A stretch of DNA of 64,000 nt from assembly GCF_000814825.1 (NCBI RefSeq), contig NZ_CP009302.1, positions 1,302,001 through 1,366,000 of the forward strand, given 5' to 3'. Positions within the stretch are counted from its first letter, which is position 1, and each line of letters begins with the position of its first letter. Made by a program: the position numbers and the translations under genes. The notes below the pieces were generated by a model. That model saw only the letters and a list, made by a program, of their open reading frames with translations, ran no database searches and was not told the origin of the DNA. Below are positions 1 to 6,568 of this stretch, piece by piece. This stretch comes from Berryella intestinalis. Its GTDB lineage: Bacteria; Actinomycetota; Coriobacteriia; Coriobacteriales; Eggerthellaceae.

Positions 1-466
1 GCCAGCCCTCGGGGTCCTCATGGAACACGAAGAGCAGCTCCTGGATGGCCTTGGCGGTCTGCTCTTTGTTCAGGGGCCTGGACGCAAGGAACGTCGAGAG
101 CATGTCCTCGACGTTTTTCAGCTCGTTTCCGACATAGTAGTACTTACCGTCGAAATAGGGCTGGTTCCCATTGGGATTGTTCGGATCCCCGGGCAGATAG
201 AACCCCGGATAGCTGCGGCCGTTGTTTATGCAGAAGGCCCAGTCCTCCGCCACCTGGAAATCGGAGGTGTACACCCTCAGCTTGTTGGCGGGGTCCTGCA
301 CGTGGTACACGCCGTTGGGCGACTCGGCCCGTCCGGTGTTGGCCCATCCCGCAGCGTTGGCCGCCTGCGACCCGATCGGCAGAAACGCCGACACGGCCAC
401 GGCGACGGCGAGCACTGCAAGCGCCAGCGCGCAATAGAACCCTGCGCCTATCTTCCTACTTCGCAA
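1..466 (-). CDS. Secreted thioester-domain surface protein, N-terminal part
   Basis: This gene runs off the left edge, so only about 155 codons are visible. The start is a TTG at 464-466, preceded by AAAGGAG five bases upstream; an in-frame TGA lies nine codons further up. The product begins with basic residues (LRSRK), followed by a hydrophobic segment rich in Ala, Leu and Val and a likely signal-peptidase site near QAANA. The exported part contains DWAFCINNG and, about 80 residues later, KAIQELLF. A Cys in a FCIN-type motif followed by a Gln in an IQ-type motif is the signature of Gram-positive thioester domains (TQxA family), which form a Cys-Gln thioester used for covalent adhesion to host surfaces. 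The assignment is inferred from this motif pair. The C-terminal part, where Ig-like repeats and a sortase signal would be expected, lies outside the window. Confidence 0.6.
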   Translation of the reverse strand, partial: MRSRKIGAGFYCALALAVLAVAVAVSAFLPIGSQAANAAGWANTGRAESPNGVYHVQDPANKLRVYTSDFQVAEDWAFCINNGRSYPGFYLPGDPNNPNGNQPYFDGKYYYVGNELKNVEDMLSTFLASRPLNKEQTAKAIQELLFVFHEDPEGW

Positions 467-730
467 CGCGTCTCCTTTGTTGAGTTTGCAAATTCACCAT
501 GAGTATTATAAGCGGCGATAAACCGTTGCGTCTCGGTGGTGGAGGAGAAAAGTAACCATCGGCGATATTATTTTGTAATCGCGAAGGAGCAGGACCGTTC
601 CCGCTTTCCGCCGAATCGAGCCGATCCCGCGGCATGCGCGACGCAGGATCCGCGATCCCGCCGCGCGCGAAGCCGGCGCCGAGCCGTCGTGCTATCATGC
701 CTTTTACGTTTTCGCACGACAAGGAACACC

Positions 731-1009
731 ATGACGACGTATCTTGCACATTACCAATCGCCGGCGGCCGCCGATTCCCGCGCCACCGGCTTTTTCGAGT
801 TCGAGAGCGACGCCCGCTGCGGCTCCCGCGAGAACGCCAACCACGCGCGCCTGCGCATGCTCGAGCTGTACGGCAAAGAGGCCGTATCGTGGAGCATCGA
901 CAGGATCGAAAAGAAGAAGGCCGCGACCGAAGCGCTGGACGGCCAGCTCGAGCTGGACTTCCGCCCCGAGAAGAAGAAACCGCGCAAGGCGAAGAAGGAG
1001 TACTGGTAG
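731..1009 (+). CDS. Hypothetical 92-aa basic protein upstream of smpB
   Basis: A 92-residue protein beginning MTTYLAHYQSP, with an AAGGA-type ribosome site just upstream of the ATG at 731. The middle is mixed and charged (FFEFESDARCGSRENANHARLRMLELYG). The C-terminus is a lysine-rich tail (EKKKPRKAKKEYW) that suggests nucleic-acid or ribosome contact. I do not recognise a family. It ends three bases before the smpB start and so is probably co-transcribed with it. Reading through this region in other frames gives only low-complexity Arg/Pro-rich products, which supports this frame as the coding one. No membrane segment or signal peptide is present. Confidence 0.65.
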   Translation: MTTYLAHYQSPAAADSRATGFFEFESDARCGSRENANHARLRMLELYGKEAVSWSIDRIEKKKAATEALDGQLELDFRPEKKKPRKAKKEYW

Positions 1010-1011
1010 GA

Positions 1012-1476
1012 ATGAAGCGAGAGCGCAAGCTGATCGCGCGCAACCGCCGCGCGTTCCACGAGTACGAGATCCTCGACCGGTTCGAAGCGGGCATCGAGCT
1101 CACCGGCACCGAGGTGCGGTCCCTGCGAGAGAACAACTGCCAGCTCACCGATTGCTTCGCCCTCATCCGCAAGGGCGAGGTATGGTTGAACAACGTGCAT
1201 ATCCCCCCGTATAAAAACGGAAACCTCGCCAACCCCGACCCCGATCGGCGCCGCAAGCTGCTGCTGCACCGCAACGAGATCCGCATGCTGGAGCAGAAGA
1301 TCAGCGAAAAAGGTCTGGCGCTCGTTCCCACCCAGATGTATTTCAAAGAGAATTCCCTGGTGAAGGTCGAGTTGGCCCTTGCACGCGGGAAGAAGCTGTA
1401 CGACAAGCGCAAAAGCATGGCCGAGCGCGACACCAAGCGCGAGATCGACCGCGCGCTCAAGGAGCGCAGCCGCTAG
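1012..1476 (+). CDS. smpB: SsrA-binding protein SmpB
   Basis: SmpB (154 aa) binds the tRNA-like domain of tmRNA and brings it to stalled ribosomes for trans-translation. Family landmarks are clear: the N-terminal NRRAFHEYEILDRFEAGIEL block, GTEVRSLR, the HIPPYKNGN region, KLLLHRNEI, and the basic C-terminal tail GKKLYDKRKSMAERDTKREIDRALK that reaches into the empty mRNA channel. The length is normal. The ATG at 1012 lies just after the stop of the upstream small gene. Its RNA partner, tmRNA, is encoded about 640 bp downstream on the same strand, with one small gene between. I see no odd residues in the conserved blocks. Confidence 0.97.
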   Translation: MKRERKLIARNRRAFHEYEILDRFEAGIELTGTEVRSLRENNCQLTDCFALIRKGEVWLNNVHIPPYKNGNLANPDPDRRRKLLLHRNEIRMLEQKISEKGLALVPTQMYFKENSLVKVELALARGKKLYDKRKSMAERDTKREIDRALKERSR

Positions 1477-1573
1477 CGCCCGAAGCGCCCCGCCTGCACC
1501 GCCCGCGTGGCAGAGGAAACGCAGGCCGAGCGCTTCCCCCGAGAAACCGAGACGAGCAACCAGGAGGTTCTCC

Positions 1574-1984
1574 ATGACCGAGCAGACCGAGAGCGCAAAA
1601 GCCGACCAGGCCGAACAGGAAGCGGCGACGGCCGAACACGAGCACACGTGCGAGGTGTTCGAGCTGGAATACGACGAGAAGGACATCCTCTACTACCTGG
1701 TCGACGAAGAAGGCAACGACGTCGGATTCGTCCTGCCGGGAGAAAATGGCGAGGAGCTGGAATACTATTACGCCACTGAGGAGGAGGCCGCCGAACTCGA
1801 AAGCGAGAAGGCCGCTGCAAAACCGAAGGCGAGCGGCGAGGCCCTGTTCTCGAAAGAAGAGGTCAAGGCTGCGACGGCCGGCATCAACGGCATCTACAAA
1901 GAAGGCCGCGAAACGGTCGGCGAGCTGAAGGAAGTCTACGACGACATCAAGGGCATGCTCGACTTCAAGAGCTTCCTCAAGTAG
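1574..1984 (+). CDS. Hypothetical acidic protein between smpB and tmRNA
   Basis: A 136-residue protein preceded by AGGAGG (spacing about 6) before the ATG at 1574. The N-terminal third is strongly acidic and Glu/Ala-rich. The centre reads TCEVFELEYDEKDILYYLVDEEGNDVGFVLPG, alternating as in a small beta-sheet domain. The C-terminal third (SKEEVKAATAGINGIYKEGRETVGELKEVYDDIKGML) is probably helical. No catalytic motif, signal peptide or membrane span is visible and I do not recognise a family. It sits directly upstream of the tmRNA promoter and is probably transcribed with smpB, but the sequence does not show a link to trans-translation. Confidence 0.7.
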   Translation: MTEQTESAKADQAEQEAATAEHEHTCEVFELEYDEKDILYYLVDEEGNDVGFVLPGENGEELEYYYATEEEAAELESEKAAAKPKASGEALFSKEEVKAATAGINGIYKEGRETVGELKEVYDDIKGMLDFKSFLK

Positions 1985-2005
1985 GTGCGAGCTCGAACGC
2001 CGCTG

Positions 2006-2033
2006 TTGACAGAGCGTTCGCAGCGCCTATAAT
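2006..2033 (+). promoter_or_regulatory. Consensus promoter for tmRNA
   Basis: A perfect -35 (TTGACA, 2006-2011) and perfect -10 (TATAAT, 2028-2033) are separated by 16 bases. Transcription should start near 2040, giving a 5' leader of about 70 nt that is removed at position 2113 when tmRNA is matured by RNase P. Two short inverted repeats in the leader (around CATCGG/CCGATG and GGTG/CACC) may fold before processing. A full consensus fits an abundant stable RNA. Confidence 0.85.
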
Positions 2034-2112
2034 GGGCAGTCCGCATCGGGTATCCGATGGCACTTTGACAAGGTGGGGCTTTTCACCCTCGACGGCGTTG
2101 CGCCGAAACGAC

Positions 2113-2475
2113 GGGGGCGACTGGTTTCGACATGGTAGGTCTGACGTGAGGAGCAGGCCGTGGTCTCCTCGCCACGCTAAACAGGGGTACAGTCAAATTA
2201 ATTGGCGAAAAGAACTACTCTGGGCGTTACGCCCTCGCTGCTTAATTAATTAGCGGCCGTCAACCTCGGATCTTCCCCGCTCCGAGTGCGACGTCATTTC
2301 AGGGGAATGCTCTTGCGCATGTAGCCGGTATGGCGCAAGCTAAGATCAAACCGACTCGAATCGGCAACGTCTGTCAACGAACCGAGCCGCTTTTAAATCC
2401 GATCGCTGAATAAGCTTGTAGAGCCTGACCGAGGATCTAGTATGGACCGGAGTTCGATTCTCCGCGCCTCCACCA
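2113..2475 (+). ncRNA. ssrA: Transfer-messenger RNA (tmRNA)
   Basis: One-piece tmRNA. The 5' end GGGGGCG pairs with CGCCTCC at the 3' end (one G-U pair) to make the seven-base acceptor stem, followed by the discriminator A and encoded CCA (2473-2475). The 5' side continues ACTGGTTTCGAC, the usual D-arm replacement, and the T-arm is CGGAG-TTCGATT-CTCCG. The tag reads GEKNYSGRYALAA and stops at TAA (2243-2245); GGC at 2204-2206 is the likely resume codon, though a codon or two earlier cannot be excluded. It works with SmpB to rescue ribosomes. A mobile element is inserted at its 3' terminus, and the shared core CTCCACCAA overlaps the CCA end, so the RNA itself remains intact. Confidence 0.97.
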
Positions 2476-2476
2476 A
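2468..2476 (+). repeat. Left attachment core (attL) within tmRNA CCA end
   Basis: CTCCACCAA covers the last eight bases of tmRNA plus one. The identical 9-mer recurs at 14013-14021. Upstream of both copies there is also GAGTTCGA (2450-2457 and 13990-13997), although the distance to the core differs by five bases. Serine recombinases need only a two-base identical crossover, so the true exchange point lies somewhere inside this 9-mer. Confidence 0.75.
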
Positions 2477-2546
2477 AAGAGGAAGCGTCGAACTCTTCTT
2501 TTACAAGAATGAGTTTGCGCTTGTGTATAGATTTGGGGACGCCTGA
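2477..2546 (+). other. Detached 3' end of the serine recombinase gene
   Basis: When the two att cores are joined, the recombinase frame continues from codon 526 into this stretch: 23 codons (KRGS, then VELFFYKNEFALVYRFGDA) to a TGA at 2544-2546. The stop lies within the loop of a terminator hairpin, as expected for a normal gene end. In the integrated state the segment is separated from the rest of its gene by 11.5 kb and sits directly after tmRNA without its own start codon. Confidence 0.7.
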
Positions 2547-2560
2547 TGGCGTCCCCTTTT
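2535..2560 (+). terminator. Intrinsic terminator after tmRNA, element-borne
   Basis: GGGGACGCC (2535-2543) pairs with GGCGTCCCC (2548-2556) around a TGAT loop and is followed by TTTT. In the integrated state it is the first terminator met after tmRNA. In the circular form it would terminate the recombinase gene. Confidence 0.8.
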
Positions 2561-2608
2561 CGTTTTCGTTGCCGTGAAACGCCGTATTTTGCGTTTTAAG
2601 GCGTTTTA

Positions 2609-2645
2609 AGCCCGAGGGGTACACGAGTCCCCAACGGGCTTTTTT
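2609..2645 (+). terminator. Second intrinsic terminator after tmRNA
   Basis: AGCCCG (2609-2614) and CGGGCT (2635-2640) form a stem, with an inner GGGG/CCCC extension, followed by six T. It backs up the terminator at 2535-2560. From here to about 3060 I see no convincing gene, only short frames with Arg-rich or mixed composition and small GC-rich inverted repeats. Confidence 0.65.
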
Positions 2646-3069
2646 CGTGCCTTAAAACGGCTCTGAAGCGGTCTGAGGGTATTCGAGCGCCTTTGCGCAT
2701 CTCGCATCCGCTCGATGCAAGGGTGGCCGCCCTGCGGGCGGCAGTCGGATGTGGGCGGACGTACAGAAGGGGTGCGGCATGGGCTTGGGAGGTTATGCCC
2801 GTTTGTGCGCTCCGTCGTTCGTGCACATCCCCGTCTGGTCGGCAACTACGGCGCTTCGCGCCTCCGTTGCCTTCGAGAAAGTACGCATGAGGTATGCGAA
2901 ACCGTATCGGATGGTTTCCATGCTTTTTTGCGTACCCAATATGCGATGAGGCGAGCCGAGGGCGCAGCCCGAGGCGTAACTAGCCTGCATTGAGGACGCG
3001 AAGCGTCCGAAATGCGCACCTGCTTAGGACAGAAGAATCACCCGTCCCCTCGTTTATGAGCGTTTTGCC

Positions 3070-3366
3070 TGACCACATGCTGACCAGATGACCAGAAGAA
3101 AAAATGATGTGGTCACCATCTGGTCAGCCAAATCACTAGGCGCCATCAGGCTTTTTGCAATTCCTGACCAGATGACCACATAATTTAGGACTTATTTTTA
3201 AAAATTGAAAAGGACTACGTAATACGCGTAAATAAATAAAGTTTGTCGGATTTTATCTGGTCATCTGGTCATGTGGTCAGAACGAAAAAAATCCCTTGAT
3301 AAAAGAGGGGATTTTCATTTCAAGAGCTGACCAGATGCCATTTTGATGTGGTCACACATGTGGTCA
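3070..3366. repeat. Iteron-like TGACCA array, candidate replication origin
   Basis: Thirteen copies of TGACCA or its complement lie in 297 bp. Forward copies begin at 3070, 3081, 3089, 3165, 3173 and 3328. Reverse copies begin at 3110, 3121, 3258, 3266, 3274, 3349 and 3361. Spacings of 8 and 11-12 bases recur, with flanking context GATGACCACATG/CATGTGGTCATC. The copies surround an AT-rich stretch without repeats (3179-3257), the usual plan of an iteron origin with a melting region. It lies about 600 bp upstream of an SF3 helicase gene, whose family commonly recognises origin repeats. A hairpin, AAAATCCC/GGGATTTT (3288-3315), lies inside the array. The origin role is inferred. Confidence 0.65.
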
Positions 3367-3492
3367 GCCCTCACGTGTACCTCTTGTTGCAGTCGCTGCT
3401 TTCCGGGCGGTGCGGAGGGTTGCTTTTCGAGCCTTTTCCATTCGTTTATGAGCGGAAATAGGCTCTGAACTGCGGTGACGGGAAAATTGATA

Positions 3493-3521
3493 TTGCTTCA
3501 ATTGTCTCAATGGTGTACAAT
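3493..3521 (+). promoter_or_regulatory. Promoter for the AlpA-helicase leader
   Basis: TTGCTT (3493-3498), a 17-base spacer and TACAAT (3516-3521) make a good sigma-A type promoter. The predicted start near 3528 gives a leader of about 230 nt before the gene at 3756, interrupted by a strong terminator-like hairpin. The leader also holds a 12-base palindrome, CCGAGCGCTCGG (3592-3603). Confidence 0.6.
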
Positions 3522-3643
3522 GGAATGCATATAGATGAATGGCTCAGCACCCGTCCCGTCCTCGATGCGGGGTTGCTATCGGGAATAGGAGCCGAGCGCT
3601 CGGTCGAATAGGCCGTGCGTCACGGGCGAAACAACGAACACGA

Positions 3644-3717
3644 AGCTCCCGTGGAAACCGAGATAGGCAAGGCTTTGCGCCTCTGTCCCTCTTCGGTTTC
3701 CACGGGAGCTTTTTTTG
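3644..3717 (+). terminator. Attenuator-like intrinsic terminator in replication leader
   Basis: An 18-base perfect inverted repeat (left arm 3644-3661 beginning AGCTCCCGTGG, right arm 3693-3710) with a 31-base loop is followed by TTTTTTTG. It lies between the promoter at 3493-3521 and the AlpA-like gene, so many transcripts would end as an RNA of roughly 190 nt. That is the arrangement of a transcription attenuator or a small-RNA gene. In phage P4 a related plan controls replication-gene expression; the parallel here is inference. Confidence 0.7.
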
Positions 3718-3755
3718 TTTCGCGAAAAGGACTTTGAACATGGAGGTGGCTGGTT

Positions 3756-3977
3756 ATGGCTAAAGGAAAGAAGCAGGTAAAAGAGGTAAAGCCCTCTTAC
3801 ATGACGACGCGCGAGGTGGCGGCGTTCCTCGGTTTGAGCGCGGGAACGCTCTGCACTTGGCGCTATCAGGGCAAGGGTCCGAGCTACTACAAGGTCGGAA
3901 ACGCGGTTCGCTACAAGATTGACGACGTCGAGGCGTGGAAGAACGCGAACGTGAAGCACGTCGAGCTGACGAATTAA
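3756..3977 (+). CDS. AlpA/excisionase-like helix-turn-helix protein
   Basis: A 73-residue protein with a MerR-type winged helix-turn-helix of the AlpA/excisionase group: MTTREVAAFLGLSAGTLCTWRYQGKGPSYYKVGNAVRYKIDDVEAWK. In this group the first helices bind DNA and the YK-x-G-x-xVRY strand forms the wing. The N-terminus is Lys-rich (MAKGKKQVKEVK). GGAGGT precedes the ATG. It is the first gene after an attenuated leader and is followed 12 bases later by the helicase gene, with AAGGAGGTGG between. Such proteins act as recombination directionality factors or as activators of satellite-phage integrase and replication genes. Which role applies here cannot be told from the sequence. Confidence 0.8.
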   Translation: MAKGKKQVKEVKPSYMTTREVAAFLGLSAGTLCTWRYQGKGPSYYKVGNAVRYKIDDVEAWKNANVKHVELTN

Positions 3978-3989
3978 GGAGGTGGGAAT

Positions 3990-5933
3990 ATGGAGGCAAA
4001 AGAAAAGAGCAGTTCCCCCGCCGCCACAGCAAAGGGAACCGCTCCGTCTAACTATAAATATTATAGCTCATTACCGCCCATTTTTCAAGTATCTGACCCG
4101 CAGACAAAGGATGAGATGAAGAGGGGGCGTGCGTATGACGAGGGGAATCAGGGCGAGGCGTACAACCCTGACTACCTGTACGGCGGGGAGAACTATCACA
4201 AGGCGCTCAGCGATGTGGTGAGCTATGTGCTGCGCGGCTGCGCGGGCGATGGCCTGTCCGCTCTCTCGGACGTCGTGGTCAAGGTGACGAACGCCCTTGT
4301 GGCGTGGGTCAACCTGTCCGAGCCGCCATCCAATCCGGAGGCGGGCAAGATTTACGGCAGGGGCTTTCGCTGGCCGAGGCTCAAGAGCATCGACCCCGTG
4401 CAGGCCGCCGAGCTGGTGTTCGCGCAGGAGGTCATCCGCATGGTCTGCGTCAAGGAGACCGTGGACAAGCCGACCTCGGAGGGCGTGTTCGCTATGTACG
4501 ACCCCGACGAGGGGATTTACCGCGAGATTGGCGACGGGCAGATTGACCTGTGGTGTCAGGAGGTCGTGGGCGCCGTGAACGGCAACTGGAAGAAGAACTT
4601 CGTCCAGAAGCTGCACGACATGGCATCGCGTCGGGAGAACCGCGTGTGCGAGTGCGACAACCCGTCTCTGGTCTTCATGGCCAACGGAATCTGGGATTAC
4701 GAGGAGCGCGTCCTGCGCGAGTTCTCCCCCGAGGTCGTTGCTCTCAGGAAGAGCGCCACGCGCCTCCCCGACAAGGAGCCGCCCGTCCCCGAGCACACGA
4801 TGCCGGATGGCTCGAAGATTGACTTCTGGCAGCTGCTGGACTCCTACGCCCCCTACGACGGCGGGCGCGATTTGCTCGTCAAGGTGGCGGGGGCGTCCCT
4901 GCGCAGCTACCACAACTGGCGCGTCATGGTGACCTTCCACAACAGCACGGGTCACAACGGGAAGAGCACCTTCCTCGACTGCCTCAAGTCGCTCGTCGGC
5001 TACGACGGGTGCATGACCTCAAGCCTCGCGCTGCTTGCCGGCGGCGGGGATGGCGGGCGGTTCGGCGTGTCGAACATCGTGGGGGTCTCCCTCATCACGT
5101 GCGAGGACTCCGATTCGGGTGCATACCTGAAGGACAACTCGCGCCTGAAGTCAATCATCTCGCATGACGCGATAGGCGTGGAGCGCAAGAACAAGGGCAT
5201 GTTCGACTACACGCCCCACGCGCTGATTGTCTGCGCCGCCAACGACATCCCGAAGACCCGCGACAAGGGGGACGCTTGGCTGGCCCGTAACATCTACGTC
5301 CCGTTCGCGGGGCAGTTCGTCGGCAAGGCCGACGACAAGACCATCCGCTCCGAGTGGGTCGTGTCTCCCGAGTTCTGCGAATACCTGGCCTATCAGGCGC
5401 TGGTGAAGTGGGACCGGTATTACGAGCTGCCCGAGCCTAAGGAGGCCGCGCAGCTGAAGCACGAGTGGGTTCTCGGCAATGACACGGTGGCTGAGTTCTG
5501 GGAGGACGTCAAGGATTCGATTACGGCCGACTTCGTGCCGAATGATTACCTGTCCATGCGCTACGACGAATGGCTGGACGCGGAGCACAAGGGCATGCGG
5601 ATGCAGATGAGCCGCAAGGCGTTCACGGCCCGAATCGTCGAGCTTGCGTGCTCCGACGGCGAATGGACGCAGAGCAAGGACGCGAGCGGGTCCGTCCTCA
5701 AGACGAGCTGCGAGAAGTGGTGCCCCGGCTTGAAGGCATACAGCAAGCGAGCTGCCGGTTTTGGCGGCGCGGGCGGATGGGTCCCCTTCCTGGGCAGACG
5801 TCGCGGGATTTTCCGCACGGTCGTCCTCGATTACTGCACAGCCCATGGCACGACTCCCGCAGACCTCGGTGCCGGTTACGCGGCGGTGAGGGAGCAGCTT
5901 GGCCTTGCGACGGATACAGAAGACAACGATTAA
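3990..5933 (+). CDS. P4/D5-type superfamily 3 replicative helicase
   Basis: A 647-residue phage/plasmid primase-family protein. The C-terminal half has the SF3 helicase core: Walker A NSTGHNGKST (Lys325), Walker B/B' region SLITCEDSDSG, and motif C ALIVCAANDIP, which ends in the Asn sensor. The preceding region (about 190-310) resembles the D5_N domain. The first 190 residues show no clear primase-polymerase catalytic motif, so I read it as a helicase without evident priming activity. The last 140 residues probably form the winged-helix DNA-binding part. Proteins of this family open replication origins of satellite phages and small mobile elements, and the TGACCA array upstream is the natural target. 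AAGGAGG precedes the ATG. It is likely translated from the same mRNA as the AlpA-like gene. Confidence 0.85.
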   Translation: MEAKEKSSSPAATAKGTAPSNYKYYSSLPPIFQVSDPQTKDEMKRGRAYDEGNQGEAYNPDYLYGGENYHKALSDVVSYVLRGCAGDGLSALSDVVVKVTNALVAWVNLSEPPSNPEAGKIYGRGFRWPRLKSIDPVQAAELVFAQEVIRMVCVKETVDKPTSEGVFAMYDPDEGIYREIGDGQIDLWCQEVVGAVNGNWKKNFVQKLHDMASRRENRVCECDNPSLVFMANGIWDYEERVLREFSPEVVALRKSATRLPDKEPPVPEHTMPDGSKIDFWQLLDSYAPYDGGRDLLVKVAGASLRSYHNWRVMVTFHNSTGHNGKSTFLDCLKSLVGYDGCMTSSLALLAGGGDGGRFGVSNIVGVSLITCEDSDSGAYLKDNSRLKSIISHDAIGVERKNKGMFDYTPHALIVCAANDIPKTRDKGDAWLARNIYVPFAGQFVGKADDKTIRSEWVVSPEFCEYLAYQALVKWDRYYELPEPKEAAQLKHEWVLGNDTVAEFWEDVKDSITADFVPNDYLSMRYDEWLDAEHKGMRMQMSRKAFTARIVELACSDGEWTQSKDASGSVLKTSCEKWCPGLKAYSKRAAGFGGAGGWVPFLGRRRGIFRTVVLDYCTAHGTTPADLGAGYAAVREQLGLATDTEDND

Positions 5934-5946
5934 GGAGGAATAGATT

Positions 5947-6267
5947 ATGGCAACGAAGAGGTTTGATGACGTGGCCGAGAAGGCACGTGCGTTAGAGGCT
6001 CAGGCGAAGAAGCTGCGCCGCGAGGCGCAGGCCGCGAGGACGAAGGCTTACGCCGACGCGCTCGTGGCGGTTTTCCCGGAAGTGAAGGACATGGGTTCGG
6101 CGGAAGAGGTCCTTGATTTCGTCAAGGGGCTGAAGCCGGGCACCGGACACGGAACGCCGGTTGCGCGCGCCGCTGGCGCTGCGGATTCCGGTCATGTTCT
6201 GACCGCAGAAGCTGGAGAGTCGTCGGAAGCGCACGGCGGTTTTTCCGGCGCGGCCTACCAAGGGTAG
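5947..6267 (+). CDS. Hypothetical small coiled-coil protein
   Basis: A 106-residue protein with a strong ribosome site (AAGGAGG) 13 bases after the helicase stop, so probably the last gene of that operon. The first 45 residues (FDDVAEKARALEAQAKKLRREAQAARTKAYADALVAVFPE) form a charged amphipathic helix suited to a coiled coil. The middle (MGSAEEVLDFVKGLKPG) is a short mixed segment, and the last 40 residues are Gly/Ala-rich and probably disordered. I do not recognise it. Similar small helical proteins are often accessory replication or relaxosome factors on plasmids, and it lies between the helicase and the structured mobilization region, but no function is shown. Confidence 0.65.
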   Translation: MATKRFDDVAEKARALEAQAKKLRREAQAARTKAYADALVAVFPEVKDMGSAEEVLDFVKGLKPGTGHGTPVARAAGAADSGHVLTAEAGESSEAHGGFSGAAYQG

Positions 6268-6278
6268 CCGTGCCGGGT

Positions 6279-6442
6279 TCCACCGAGGGATTCGGGTTCC
6301 ATGTCGGACAGGGGAAGTCGTTCCCGTGTCCGACATGGACGGGCGAGGCTCGGTGGACAAAAGGCGGGGGTTCGAAGGGGACGGCGCAGCCGCCCCCTCG
6401 CAAGCTGACGGAGTAGGACAAATTGCGAGAATCGCAATTTGT
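6279..6442. other. Nested inverted repeats, candidate oriT
   Basis: This 164-bp region upstream of mobC holds three hairpins. The first is a nested pair: outer arms TCCACCGAG (6279-6287) and CTCGGTGGA (6349-6357) enclose a 12-base perfect stem CCATGTCGGACA/TGTCCGACATGG (6299-6310, 6327-6338), which continues past one mismatch into GGGAA/TTCCC. The second is GGGG-A-CGGC/GCCG-CCCC (6377-6396). The third is a perfect 11-base repeat ACAAATTGCGA/TCGCAATTTGT (6418-6428, 6432-6442) with a 3-base loop, followed by GTACGTAC. No T-run follows any of them, so these are not terminators. Position next to mobC-relaxase and the inverted repeat followed by a short unique stretch match plasmid transfer origins. 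The role is inferred. From 6443 to 6568 I see only the mobC leader. Confidence 0.6.
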
Positions 6443-6568
6443 ACGTACGGAGTCAATGCTTGCTCTTTTCCCCTTTGCGCAGAGACGTTGCGAGATTAGC
6501 CGAAAACGGCATTTCGGATTGTCCGCCGCAGGCGGGCGTTTCGGATAGCAGCAAAGGAGGTGTTCCGC

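Noticed and set aside
2346-2624. Minus-strand 92-residue open frame over the tmRNA 3' half
   Set aside because: It is antisense to the conserved tmRNA sequence and crosses the att site; it has no ribosome site and no protein-like composition.
2650-3050. Several 60-90 residue open frames
   Set aside because: Compositions are low-complexity or mixed, no ribosome sites are present, and frames overlap each other on both strands.
3070-3366. CRISPR array
   Set aside because: Repeats are six bases, in both orientations and without regular spacers; no cas genes are present.
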